A stretch of 64,000 bases of DNA from NCBI RefSeq assembly GCF_000503215.1, contig NZ_AYTD01000016.1, positions 62,001 through 126,000 on the forward strand, written 5' to 3'. The position numbers were made by a program, and so were the translations under genes. Under the pieces are notes generated by a model, which was not told the DNA's origin, did not search any database, and worked only from the letters and a program-made list of their open reading frames with translations. Shown one piece after another: positions 36,525 to 49,900 of this stretch (its first letter is position 1; the number at the start of each line of letters is the position of its first letter). The stretch comes from Pseudomonas canadensis. Lineage in GTDB: Bacteria; Pseudomonadota; Gammaproteobacteria; Pseudomonadales; Pseudomonadaceae.

Positions 36525-38963
36525 TCAGGTGGGCTTGGCTTCGGCCAGCGCCTGCTGTGCCAACTCCTTCTCCGCTTCCTTGAGGTCTTCCTCGCTGATC
36601 ATCTCGGCAATCGCGCGCAACCGCTCTACCACGCGCGCGTTCACCGTGCCTTCCGGGAACTGCCCCTCGGCATCCGGCTCACCGGCATCCTCGCCCACCA
36701 GCAGGCTCAGCGCCTCGTCGGCCTGGCGCACGGCATAGATGTGGAACTGCCCGGCGCGCACGGCCTGCAGCACCTTCTCATCCAGCATCAGCGTAGCGAC
36801 GTTGGCCTGGGGAATGATCGCGCCCTGTTCACCGGTCAAACCGCGCGCTTCACACAGGCGGAAGAAACCTTCGATCTTCTCGTTGACCCCACCCACCGCC
36901 TGCACTTCACCAAACTGGTTGATCGAGCCGGTGATGGCAAAGCACTGCTTGAGCGGCGTTTTCGACAAGGCCGAGATCAAGGTGCACGCCTCGCCCAAGG
37001 ACGCACTGTCGCCGTCCACATAACCATAGGATTGCTCCAGCGCGATGCTCGCCGAGATCGCCAGCGGGAATTCCTGGGCATACCGGCTGCCCAGGTAACC
37101 CGTGAGGATCATCACGCCCTTGGAGTGAATCGGCTGGCCAAGGTTGACCTCACGCTCGATGTCGACAATGCCGCTGCCACCCGGATACACCGTGGCGGAA
37201 ATCCGCGCCGGCACGCCGAAGGCCGAGTCACCGACTTCCAGCACCGTCAGCCCGTTGCACTTGCCCACCGCGGCACCGGCCGTGTCGATGAGGATGACCC
37301 CGGCGAGCATGTCGTCGAGAATCCGCGCCGACACGCGCCCGGTGCGCGTGGCCTTGGCCTTGAGGGCGCGCTCGATATGGCCAGCATCGGTCATCTCGTC
37401 GCCCGCCAGGTGGCGAATGAAGTCTGCTTCGCTGACTAACTGGAACAAGTCGCCAATACGCGCCGACAAACGGCCCTGATGCTCGGCCAACCGCGCACTG
37501 TAAGTGGCCAACCGCGCCACCGCATCCGAGGTCAGCGGCGCCATGCCTTCTTCCGAGGTACGGGTTTTGAGCAACTGCGCAAACTGCTCCAGACTTTCGT
37601 CGACCATCGGGATGTCTTCATCGAAGTCCACCAGTACGCGGAACATCTCCTGGAAATCCGGATCGGCGTCCTGCAATGCGTAGTACAGCTGACGCGAACC
37701 GATGATGATCACTTTGACCTGCAACGGAATCATCTGCGGGTTGAGGGTCACGGTGGCCAGGCGGCCCAGCTCGCCCAGCGGTGACTCCATCTTCAGTTTG
37801 CGCGACTGCAGGGAACGCTTGAGCGCGTCCCACACAAACGGCTCGCCGAGCATTTTTTCGGCTTCCAGGATCAGGAAGCCGCCGTTGGCACGGTGCAGCG
37901 CGCCCGGACGCAACTGGCGATAAGTGGTGTAGAGCGCGCCCTGGTCGGTGCTGTATTCGATGCGGCCGAACAGGTTGTCGTAGGTCGGGTGAGGTTCAAA
38001 CACCACCGGGGCGCCGCCGTTGACCGGATGCCCTACCACCAGGCTTGGGCAATATTGTTCTTCCAGCAGCTTGCGCGCCTGGGCGTCGGTCTTGGCGTCG
38101 TCGACCAATTGCTCGACCACGGTCTTGAGCAGATAGACCTGCATGGCTTGCAGGTAACCGCAGACGGCGGCGTTTTCCGCGTACTTTTCCGACAGCGGTG
38201 CAAGCAAAGGCTGCAGGGCCAGGGTGATGGTTTCTTCGTTGAACTGGCGCAGTTGGTTATTTGACTCACGCTTCCACTGCGGCAGGCTGGCCAGTTCTTC
38301 GTTGAGGCGCTCTTCCAGCTCGGAAATGTCCGTGTGGAAACGCTCGCGATCGGCTTCCGGCAACTGCGAGAACTCGGCTTCGTCGAGCGCCTTGCCGTCG
38401 AGCATCGGGGTAAAAGCGATGTTGCTACTGTCGCGGTACAGCGCCACGTCCTTTTCCAGGGCCAGGCGTTCGATCACGTCCAGGGCCTTGTCGTAGCGCT
38501 GGTTGAAGGCGCGGTCGATGGCGCTTTTACGCTGTTGATAGGTCGGGTGTTCGAAGACCGCCGGAAAGGTGGCGACGAGGTTGTCGACCAAACCGTTGAT
38601 GTCGTTGATGAACGCCGCCGCAGCGCCGCCGGGCAATTCCAGGGCACGAGGCTCGCGAGGCTCATCGAAATTATTCACATAGACCCAATCCGCCGGGGTC
38701 TGCAGGCGCTTGCCTTCGGCTTTCAGGTAGCGTTTGACGAACGAAAAGCGGCCGGTACCGGGCTCACCCATGACAAACACGTTGTAACCGGGGCGTGGCA
38801 TGGCCACACCGAACTGCAAGGCTTCAACTGCACGTTCCTGGCCAAGCACACCGCGAAAGGGCTCCAAATCATTGGTGGTCGAGAAGCTGAACTGTTCAGC
38901 GGAGAAAGGGCGAGTCAGCGCTTCGGGCGCTAGACGCAAGCTGGCAGCAACAGGATCAGGCAT
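36525..38963 (-). CDS. Lon-family AAA+ protease (S16, LonB/YcbZ-like)
   Basis: An 812-aa ATP-dependent serine protease. The N-terminal half holds a AAA+ module with Walker A FVMGEPGTGRFSF near residue 65 (the lysine is replaced by arginine) and an RNA/coiled-coil insert. The C-terminal part is the Lon protease domain with serine in DGDSASLGEA and lysine in GGVNEKIEGFF as catalytic dyad. Such proteins differ from housekeeping Lon in lacking its N-terminal domain and are found widely in pseudomonads; substrates are unknown. AGGAAG precedes the ATG. Monocistronic. Confidence 0.9.
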   Translation of the reverse strand: MPDPVAASLRLAPEALTRPFSAEQFSFSTTNDLEPFRGVLGQERAVEALQFGVAMPRPGYNVFVMGEPGTGRFSFVKRYLKAEGKRLQTPADWVYVNNFDEPREPRALELPGGAAAAFINDINGLVDNLVATFPAVFEHPTYQQRKSAIDRAFNQRYDKALDVIERLALEKDVALYRDSSNIAFTPMLDGKALDEAEFSQLPEADRERFHTDISELEERLNEELASLPQWKRESNNQLRQFNEETITLALQPLLAPLSEKYAENAAVCGYLQAMQVYLLKTVVEQLVDDAKTDAQARKLLEEQYCPSLVVGHPVNGGAPVVFEPHPTYDNLFGRIEYSTDQGALYTTYRQLRPGALHRANGGFLILEAEKMLGEPFVWDALKRSLQSRKLKMESPLGELGRLATVTLNPQMIPLQVKVIIIGSRQLYYALQDADPDFQEMFRVLVDFDEDIPMVDESLEQFAQLLKTRTSEEGMAPLTSDAVARLATYSARLAEHQGRLSARIGDLFQLVSEADFIRHLAGDEMTDAGHIERALKAKATRTGRVSARILDDMLAGVILIDTAGAAVGKCNGLTVLEVGDSAFGVPARISATVYPGGSGIVDIEREVNLGQPIHSKGVMILTGYLGSRYAQEFPLAISASIALEQSYGYVDGDSASLGEACTLISALSKTPLKQCFAITGSINQFGEVQAVGGVNEKIEGFFRLCEARGLTGEQGAIIPQANVATLMLDEKVLQAVRAGQFHIYAVRQADEALSLLVGEDAGEPDAEGQFPEGTVNARVVERLRAIAEMISEEDLKEAEKELAQQALAEAKPT

Positions 38964-39230
38964 CGGGCTTCCTTACATCAGGCGGGGCAGATGACGGCAT
39001 TCTGGCTCCCGGTCACGCGCTCTGGCAAGGCGCGCTTTCGGGAAAGCATAGACGTGGGAGATGAGCTGCAGAAATATCGCGACATCGCGGATTGTTTTAT
39101 AAAAATGCACGGAACCCTTGGAACGTGCCTAAACTCCAAACTGCGCGGGTTGGACTAATAACTGGCCCCTAGGGCGCTGCGACGCGCCTGAACCCTTGTC
39201 CATTGGTTTGCACACAAAGAGAACAAAGCT

Positions 39231-39719
39231 ATGAAACGGATCCTTCTCGGTACTCTCTTCACCGTCGTCTCCCTCAATGCAATGGCAGAAGCACCAGGTG
39301 GCCCGAACTGCGGTTGGGGCAACATGTTGTTCGAAGGCCAGCGCGGCACGCCAGCTCACTTCCTGGCTTCCACTACCAACGGTACTTCGGGTAACGCCAC
39401 GTTCGGCATGACCTCGGGCACCAACGGCTGTAACACCAACAGCGCCCTGACCTACGGCGGCAAGTCCTGGATTGCCATGAATGGCATGATGAACGAGCTG
39501 TCCGAAGACATGGCCAAGGGCAACGGCGAAGCGCTGACCACCTACGCCGTGGTACTGGGCGTGGCACCGGAAGATCGCGAGCACTTCGCGGCCGTGACCC
39601 ACGAGCACTTCCAGCAGATCTTCAGCAAAGCTGACGTGACCGCTGACGACGTGCACAACAACACCATTGCGGTACTGAAAAGCGATGCCCGTCTGGCGAA
39701 ATACGCAACCCAGGCTTAA
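39231..39719 (+). CDS. DUF3015 family exported protein
   Basis: A 162-aa periplasmic protein with signal peptide MKRILLGTLFTVVSLNAMA. The mature part has the DUF3015 features PNCGWGNMLFEGQRGTPAHFL and TSGTNGCNTNSA, with two cysteines expected to pair, and a helical C-terminal half. Function is unknown; family members occur mostly in gamma-proteobacteria. It is followed by a strong terminator and then by a DUF4105 gene. Confidence 0.9.
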   Translation: MKRILLGTLFTVVSLNAMAEAPGGPNCGWGNMLFEGQRGTPAHFLASTTNGTSGNATFGMTSGTNGCNTNSALTYGGKSWIAMNGMMNELSEDMAKGNGEALTTYAVVLGVAPEDREHFAAVTHEHFQQIFSKADVTADDVHNNTIAVLKSDARLAKYATQA

Positions 39720-39729
39720 GCTCGATCCG

Positions 39730-39752
39730 CCCGCGCCTGCTTAAGGCGCGGG
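39730..39752 (+). terminator. Rho-independent terminator
   Basis: CCCGCGCCT (39730-39738) pairs with AGGCGCGGG (39744-39752), followed by TTTTATTTT. It ends the DUF3015 gene. Confidence 0.92.
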
Positions 39753-39811
39753 TTTTATTTTGGACCCGCCTCCCCTTTGGGTCTCTTTTATATCCGACTT
39801 AAGTTGCCCCT

Positions 39812-41665
39812 ATGCTCAAACGCTTTGCCTGGATGGCACTCTTCGCCTGCGCCCCGCTGTATGCGGCCCCGCACCTTGATGATCAACGTTTGCAGCAATT
39901 GGCGAATGATCCGTTCTGGCTTTCCCTGGGCCATTACGAAGCCGGCAAGATCAGTGGCTGGCGCAGTTACGTCAGCGACAAAAAGTTCTTCCTCGCGGCC
40001 GATGGCGCCCACCACCCGGACGCCGAGCTCAAGGCCACCGTTGATGCGCTCTACGCACCGGCCAGCCTGGGTGAAAAACACGCCCAATGCGTTTACCCCG
40101 CACGGACCCGCTGGCTCAAGGATCAGTTGCACCTCACTGACCTGCCTGCCGTGGACTGCACAGAATTCAAGCAATGGTTCAAGGACGTCGCCCCCCATAG
40201 CGCGGTGATGATCTTCCCGGCGGCCTACCTCAACAGCCCGTCGTCGATGTTCGGCCACACGTTGCTGCGCATCGACCAGGCCGACGTGCAGAGCAACAAC
40301 ACCGCCCTGCTCAGCTACGCGATCAACTTCGGCGCCTACATCGAAGGCTCCGACAACAGCATTCTCTACGCCTGGAAAGGCCTGATGGGCGGTTATCCCG
40401 GCCTGTTCGCCCTGGTGCCTTATCAGGAAAAGCTGTCGGAGTACCGCAGCCTTGAGAACCGCGACCTGTGGGAATATCGCCTCAACCTCACTCAAGTCGA
40501 GACCGAGCGCATGGTCGAGCACGTGTGGGAGCTCAAACAGATCCAGTTCGATTACTTCTTCTTTGACGAAAACTGCTCCTATCGCCTGCTGGAATTGCTG
40601 CAAGTGGCGCGTCCCGGCCTGCGCCTGACCGAACAGTTCCCGCTCACGGCCATCCCGACCGACACGGTCAAGGCCGTGAAAGATGCCGGCCTGGTGGAGA
40701 AAATCGACTACCGGCCCTCCCGTGAACGTGAGCTGCTGGAGCGCGCCAAGCCGCTGGACAGCGACGAGCAGCAATGGGTACTAAAGGTCAGCGACGACCA
40801 GAAGCAATTGCAAGAGCCAGCCTTCAAGGCCCTGCCCCGCGATCGCCAGGCCCTGATCATCGACGCCGCCTACCGCCTCGGCCGCTACCGCGCCAACGGC
40901 CTGGAACGCGACACCGAACGCTCCCAGCGCAGCTTCGAACTATTGCGCGCGATCAACCAGAACCCGGCGCCCGACCTCAAGATCACACCCCCTGGTCTCC
41001 CGGAAAACGGCCATGAATCACGCACCTGGCAAGCCGGCATCGGCACCCGTGGCGACAAGTCCTTCGGTGAATACGGCCTGCGCATGGCCTACCACGACCT
41101 CAACGACAACGCCGAAGGTTTCCCCCTGGGCGCGCAGATCGAAATCCTGCAGATGAAACTGCGCCAGTACGAAGGCAACCACTGGCAACTGCAGCAGCTG
41201 GACCTGGCCACCATCCGCTCCCTGACCCCACGTAACGCCCTGTTGCAGCCGTGGTCATGGCAAGTCACTGGCGGCCTGGAGCGGGTACCGGGCAAGCACG
41301 ACGACGAAACCCTGGTTGCCCACGTCAACGGCGGCGCTGGCGGCACCTGGCAACTGCGCGACGACATGCTCGGCTTCGCCCTCGGCACCGTGCGCGTGGA
41401 ACACAACAACGACTTCAACGAAGCCATCTCCCCAGCGGCAGGCTTCAACACGGGCGTGCTGTGGAAAAACCCGCTGGGCAATCTGAGCCTGGAAGCCAAG
41501 GGTGATTTCTTCACCAATGGCGAGGTGCGTCGCAGTATCAGCCTGAACCAGCAGTGGGAATTGTCGCGCAATCTCGGATTACGTCTGAGCGCTCAACGCG
41601 AATACAGCCACCTGTCGACGCCGGTAAATGAAGTGATGCTGGAAGTGAAGTGGTACCACTATTGA
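39812..41665 (+). CDS. DUF4105 domain protein, exported
   Basis: A 617-aa product with signal peptide (FAWMALFACAPLYAAPHLDD). Residues about 110-300 form the DUF4105 domain with SPSSMFGHTLLRID and the FFDENCSYRLLELLQ motif, thought to be a cysteine-containing hydrolase-like fold. The C-terminal half has repeated antiparallel strands ending LEVKWYHY, typical of an outer-membrane beta-barrel. It is thus probably surface or outer-membrane associated. The role is unknown. The ATG at 39812 has only a weak ribosome site. Confidence 0.88.
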   Translation: MLKRFAWMALFACAPLYAAPHLDDQRLQQLANDPFWLSLGHYEAGKISGWRSYVSDKKFFLAADGAHHPDAELKATVDALYAPASLGEKHAQCVYPARTRWLKDQLHLTDLPAVDCTEFKQWFKDVAPHSAVMIFPAAYLNSPSSMFGHTLLRIDQADVQSNNTALLSYAINFGAYIEGSDNSILYAWKGLMGGYPGLFALVPYQEKLSEYRSLENRDLWEYRLNLTQVETERMVEHVWELKQIQFDYFFFDENCSYRLLELLQVARPGLRLTEQFPLTAIPTDTVKAVKDAGLVEKIDYRPSRERELLERAKPLDSDEQQWVLKVSDDQKQLQEPAFKALPRDRQALIIDAAYRLGRYRANGLERDTERSQRSFELLRAINQNPAPDLKITPPGLPENGHESRTWQAGIGTRGDKSFGEYGLRMAYHDLNDNAEGFPLGAQIEILQMKLRQYEGNHWQLQQLDLATIRSLTPRNALLQPWSWQVTGGLERVPGKHDDETLVAHVNGGAGGTWQLRDDMLGFALGTVRVEHNNDFNEAISPAAGFNTGVLWKNPLGNLSLEAKGDFFTNGEVRRSISLNQQWELSRNLGLRLSAQREYSHLSTPVNEVMLEVKWYHY

Positions 41666-41675
41666 CCACAGGACC

Positions 41676-41762
41676 TGTAGGAGCCGGCTTGCCGGCGATC
41701 GCATCACCTCAGAGCAACTGATACACCGAGGTGCCTGCATCGCCAGCAAGCCAGCTCCTACA
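41676..41762. repeat. REPIN
   Basis: TGTAGGAGCCGGCTTGCCGG onward (41676-41699) and its inverted partner (41739-41762) match at most positions, with a unique 39-bp centre. It is the GTAGGAGC-type REP family common between genes in fluorescent pseudomonads. Confidence 0.85.
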
Positions 41763-41855
41763 CAACAACAGTATTCTCACCTCCCTTTCACACCTCCCCG
41801 ACAAATCCCCTTCTAGACTCTCCCTATCAGCCGTGAAACGGCCAGGGAGTACGCC

Positions 41856-42212
41856 ATGTGGCGGTCTGCGGTATTGCTGTGTGCAGTGATGTGGTTGGCC
41901 GGCTGCCAATCGACCCATGAAGATTTGCTGGCCAAAGGTTACCCACCGGCCTTTGCCGACGGTTTTGACGATGGTTGCAGCAGCGGTCGCCAGGCGGCTG
42001 GCGTTATCAGCGGTGAGTTTCGCAAGAATGTGCCGCGCTATCTGAAAGACCGCGAATACGCTGAAGGCTGGGAAGACGGTTTCCGCCAGTGCAAGGCCAT
42101 GCGTGAGAACGAAGAGTTGCGTGACTACAAGGACAATCACTGGGATGACCGCGAGCGCGCCTGGCAACAGGAGAAAAACCGCGACGCCGCCAGGGCCTAT
42201 CGTTCGCAATAG
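41856..42212 (+). CDS. Small lipoprotein
   Basis: A 118-aa product with lipobox WLAGC near residue 17 and GGGAG before the ATG. The mature part is charged and helical (KGYPPAFADGFDDGCSSGRQ, then many arginines and glutamates). No family recognised; a related small lipoprotein gene is common beside GreA/B-type genes in this genus. It lies 69 bp upstream of the GreA/GreB-type gene on the same strand, so co-transcription is possible. Confidence 0.75.
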   Translation: MWRSAVLLCAVMWLAGCQSTHEDLLAKGYPPAFADGFDDGCSSGRQAAGVISGEFRKNVPRYLKDREYAEGWEDGFRQCKAMRENEELRDYKDNHWDDRERAWQQEKNRDAARAYRSQ

Positions 42213-42281
42213 GTCGTTTCCAGACATCCAGCGAAACTAAATCGCGGCGAGCATGGCCCAACTCCAAAGAGGGAGAACGTC

Positions 42282-42766
42282 ATGAGTCGAGCTTTTGTAA
42301 ACGAGGACAACGCTGCCGCCCAGGCTGATCAGCCGGTGGAGCGTCAGGTCAGTGAGCAGCCCAATCGCCTGACTGCGCAAGGTTTGGCGCAATTGCAGGC
42401 CAAGGTTGCGCAGTTGCAGCAGGCTTACAGCCTCGAATCCGCCAAGGGCGATAAACAGCGCCAGGCCGACCTTGAGCGGGATTTGCGCTACTTCAACCAG
42501 CGGGTGCAAAGCGCCCAAGTGGTCGCGCCGGCCACCTCCACCGACAAGGTGCAGATCGGCAGTTGGGTGACCTTCGCCAATGAACAGGACGAACAGCAAC
42601 GCATCCAGTTGGTCGGTGAAGACCAGGCCGATGCGAGCGCAGGCCTGATCAACTGGGGTTCGCCCCTGGGCCGCGCCTTACTGGGCGCCCAGGTCGGCGA
42701 CGAAGTGCTGTGGCAGCGCCCCGTCGGCGATCAGTTGATCGAAGTGCTGCGGATCGAGCCCGAGGT

Positions 42767-42770
<4 letters not shown>
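42282..42770 (+). CDS. GreA/GreB-type RNA polymerase cleavage factor
   Basis: A 162-aa protein whose C-terminal half is the GreA/GreB FKBP-like domain: IGSWVTFANEQDEQQRIQLVG, then ASAGLINWGSPLGRALLGAQ and GDEVLWQRPVGDQLIEVL. The N-terminal part is a helical hairpin (LTAQGLAQLQAKVAQLQQ) as in the coiled coil that enters the polymerase channel, but the acidic tip pair of GreA/GreB is not obvious, so it may not stimulate cleavage. It converges with gdhA, the stop codons overlapping by 4 bp. Confidence 0.85.
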
Positions 42771-44104
<1,334 letters not shown>

Positions 44105-44308
44105 GGAAAGTCTCGGCAAATTTTTAGTTGTTAACGGAGATTGAGCCGGACTTTATCAATTCATTCCGCACTGCGACAGGGCAAAATGTCGCCTTTGTGA
44201 ATTTAAATGGTGCGTTTTATATAACTGTATCCAGTTTTAGCGGCTTTTATGCACCCTTTCAGGGATTCAAATCAAACCGCACGCACCATCAAATTCCAGG
44301 CAAAAAAA

Positions 44309-44326
44309 CGGAGCCCGAAGGCTCCG
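44309..44326 (-). terminator. Rho-independent terminator of ettA
   Basis: CGGAGCC and GGCTCCG pair around a CGAA loop. Read on the minus strand, the stem is followed by TTTTTTT (44302-44308), just past the ettA stop codon. Confidence 0.92.
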
Positions 44327-44349
44327 CTCTTTCAAACCACCAACCCGAA

Positions 44350-46014
<1,665 letters not shown>

Positions 46015-46173
46015 AATGTGGACCTCATAAAAGTAAGAACAGGCCTACGTAGCGTCATGGCGCTGTACATAGTGTTGCGAATCCTCAAGGTTAACCTAAG
46101 TGACCGAGCGTATCGAAGCCTATCTGTTAGATTAGCCGGTCAAAACCCTCAGGGGTTCCAGGAGACACCCTTC

Positions 46174-46785
46174 ATGCTTGGCGTCCTATCCGCACTCGGG
46201 CTACTGCTATTAATGCCGGGGCCTACCAACACGCTGCTGCTGCGCTCGGGATTACTCGCGGGGTTCCGGCGCGCCTGGCCGCTGAGCCTGCTGGAGTGCC
46301 TGGCTTACCTGACGCAGATCTCGTTCTGGGGCTACTTGCTCAGCCATATCGGCGACAACGCGCCCTGGAGCCTGAAGCTCGTGCAGTTCGCTTCGGTCTG
46401 CTATTTGATCAGGACTTGCTACCTGCTGTGGCGCCACCCCGACGAAACACTCCACACCGAGGCCGAGGCACGGGTCTCCACGCTGAACTTCTTTTTGCTC
46501 ACGCTGATCAACCCCAAGGGATTACTGATCGTGTCGTTTATCGTCCCGATGCAGACATTTATCGACTTGACCTTGTACGTGCATTTCGTCGCACAGTTCA
46601 GCGCCGTGGTGATACCGGTGGGCTGCGTCTGGGTGCTGCTGGGGGCCCGCATCAAACGAGGCGGGTACGCGTGGTTGACGCCGCACACCATCAACCGCAC
46701 GGCCTCTGTGGTTATCAGCCTGTTCACGCTGGCGATCCTGACCCGGCTGGCGGACAGCCTGATCCACACCGGCGGCGCCCTATAG
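46174..46785 (+). CDS. LysE/RhtB-type amino-acid exporter
   Basis: A 203-aa inner-membrane protein with about six hydrophobic segments. The N-terminus MLGVLSALGLLLLMPGPTNT carries the LysE-family PGP motif; INPKGLLIVSFIVP is the second family mark. Such proteins export amino acids or related metabolites. AGGAG lies 9 nt before the ATG at 46174; the frame continues open upstream only as the antisense of ettA. It is divergent from ettA and likely has its own promoter in 46015-46173. Confidence 0.85.
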   Translation: MLGVLSALGLLLLMPGPTNTLLLRSGLLAGFRRAWPLSLLECLAYLTQISFWGYLLSHIGDNAPWSLKLVQFASVCYLIRTCYLLWRHPDETLHTEAEARVSTLNFFLLTLINPKGLLIVSFIVPMQTFIDLTLYVHFVAQFSAVVIPVGCVWVLLGARIKRGGYAWLTPHTINRTASVVISLFTLAILTRLADSLIHTGGAL

Positions 46786-46901
46786 TGCCCGCCAGGCGGG
46801 GCTGGCACTTTGCCACAAGTCAAGGCATGCTAGCCGCCCTCCGGGCGTCCGGCTTATAGTGCACGTCGCGCGCCAGTCCAGCCAAACCGCAGGATCACAG
46901 C

Positions 46902-49900
46902 TTGTCCAAAGTCACGCCGCCAACTCCCCTGCGCGCCGCTCATATAGCGCCGGGAGCGCCCCTGCACGGCACCCTCAAAGGCGCATTGGCGACGCTCGTC
47001 CTCATGTTGCTCGCGTTATTGTTCTGGCAACTGCTCGACCAGTTGCAGCAAAACCAGAAGAACCAGCAGCAATACACCATCGACTACAGCGCCGACCTGG
47101 CTGAACAGATCAGCCTGAACATGGCCCTCAGCGCGAAAATCGCCCTGAACCTGCTGCCGATGGTCGAGCCGCCGCGTGACAGCGAACAGCAACAGGCGCT
47201 GATGCGCACCTTGCAACGCTCGCTACCCGAGCTGCGCAGCGTCGCCCTGCTCGCCCCCAGCGGCGCGATGATCAGTGACAGCGCCACCGACAGCCAGGAC
47301 GCCGCCTGGTTGGCAGAGCTGGTGCAACGTAGCCACGCCCAGTCCTATTACCTGAGCAACAGCAACGACGGCACCCTCATCTATCTGCTGCTGCACCAGC
47401 CCAGCGGCGGCTCGCGGATGTATTGGGCGCTGCGCCTGGCACCCAACTACCTGAGCAACCTCACCCGCCAGGACGGCCAGGGCCAGCGCCCGCTGTGGGT
47501 CATCGAGAATCGCATCAACCACCGGGTTGTCAGCCGAGACAGCGGCATGCCGGCGCAGTGGGCGTCTGCGCTAACCCCGGACGAGCTGAATAAAAGCGTA
47601 CTGGTCACCCCTCTAAGCAAAAGCGACTGGCAACTGCGCGGGCTGTTCGACCGTACTGCGGTGCTGGAGCAACTGCTGCCGGCCTTCATCGGCAAATGCC
47701 TGCTGGGCCTGGCGTTCTCGCTGATCCCGGTGATCGTGCTGCTGAACATGCGCCGCCGCCAGCGCCAGGTGCATGAAGGCCGCCGGCGCTACCAGGACAT
47801 TTTCGAAGGCACCGGCGTGGCCCTGTGCGTGCTCGACTTGTCGGGCCTGAATGCGTTCTTCGACAAGACCCGACTGGAGACCCGCGAGCAACTGCACGCC
47901 TGGCTGCAGGACAACCCCGGCGAACGCCAGCAACTGCTCAAGGAGCTGCGCATCACCGAGGTCAACCAGGTGGCGGTGCGCCTGTTGAACGTGGGTTCCT
48001 GTGAAGAAGCCTGGGAGCGTCTGATCGATGACTCCCCGCGCAATGCCACGTCCATCGGCTACCAGATTCTTGAGGCGGTACTGACCCAGCAGAGCCAGTT
48101 GGAACTGGAAATCCAGCTCAAGGACGTGGCGGGCAACGAGCAATACCTTTGGCTGGTGATGCGCTTGCCGGAGCAGCAGGACGACTTCAAGGCAGTGATC
48201 CTCAGCATCAGCGATATCACCAGCCGCAAGCTGATCGAGCTGTCGCTGGTGGAGCGTGAAAGCTTCTGGTCGGACGTGGTACGCACCGTGCCTGACCACC
48301 TGTATGTGCAGGACGTGATCAGCCAGCGCATGATTTTCAGCAATCACCATCTGGGCCACACCCTCGGCTACAACAAGGCCGAACTGCAGCAAATGGGCGA
48401 GTACTTCTGGGAAATCCTACTGCACCCCGAAGACGCCGAGCATTACCACGATTTGCGCCAGCAGCAGCGCCAGATCGGCTACGCCACCCAATTGCAATGC
48501 CAATTGCGCTTCCGCCACCGCAACAACCAATGGCGGCGCTTTGACATCCGCGAGCAGGCCCTGGCCCGCGACAAGACGGCGCAGATCACCCGCATCATTG
48601 GGGTGGCCAAGGACATCACCGACCAGATCGAGGCCAGCGAATCCCTGCGTGACAGCGAACAGCGCTACCGCATGCTGGCCGAAAGCATCAGCGACGTGAT
48701 CTGCTCCACAGACAGCCAGTTGGCCCTCAACTACGTCAGCCCCTCGGTCAATGCCGTACTCGGTTATGACGTGGACTGGGTGTTCAAAAATGGCTGGCAG
48801 TCGATCATCGCCAACCCGCAGCAGCTGACCGGCATTTACAGTCTGATGGAACAAGTCAGCCGCGCGCTTGGCAACATCGAGGCACTGAACACGCTGCGCG
48901 ACGAGGTGCAGACCCAACTGTTCCTGTTCGACTGCCTGCGCGCAGATGGTCGCAAAGTGCCGATCGAGCTGCGCCTGGTGTTGGTATGGGACGAACACGG
49001 CGCCTTCGAGGGCGTCCTCGGCGTGGGCCGCGACATCAGCCAGCAACGCCGCGCCGAAAAAGACCTGCGCATGGCGGCCACGGTATTCGAGCACTCCACC
49101 TCGGCGATTCTGATCACCGACCCCGCCGGTTATATCGTGCAGGCCAACGAGGCGTTCAGCCGGGTCAGCGGCTATGCGGTCAGCGATGTGCTCGACCAGT
49201 TGCCGAATATGCTCACCGTCGACGAACAGCAGGAAGCCCACCTGCGCTACGTACTCAAGCAGTTGCACCAGCACAGCACTTGGGAAGGCGAAGTGTGGCT
49301 CAAGCGGCGCAACGGCGAGCATTACCCGGCGTGGGTCGGCATTACCGCCGTGTTCGACGATGAAGGCGACCTGGCCAGCTACGTGTGTTTCTTCAGTGAC
49401 ATCAGCGAGCGCAAGGCCAGCGAGCAGCGCATCCACCGCCTGGCCTACTACGACGCCCTGACCCACCTGCCCAACCGCACGCTGTTCCAGGACCGCCTGC
49501 ATACCGCGTTGCAGTCGGCAGAACGGCAGAAGTCGTGGGTGGTGCTGATGTTCCTCGACCTCGACCGCTTCAAACCGATCAACGACTCCCTGGGCCACGC
49601 CGCCGGCGACCGCATGCTCAAGGAAATGGCCACGCGCCTGCTGGGCTGCGTGGCCGAAGACGACACCGTGGCGCGCATGGGCGGCGACGAGTTCACGCTG
49701 CTGCTGCAACCGCGGATCAGCCGCGAAATGGCGTTGAACCGTGCGATTCATGTGGCCGAGCAGATCCTTGCCAGCCTAGTGAAGCCGTTCGTGCTGGAAG
49801 GCCGCGAGTTTTTTGTCACCGCCAGTATCGGCATCGCCCTGAGCCCTCAGGACGGCAACGAGCTGAGTCAGTTGATGAAAAACGCCGACACCGCGATGTA

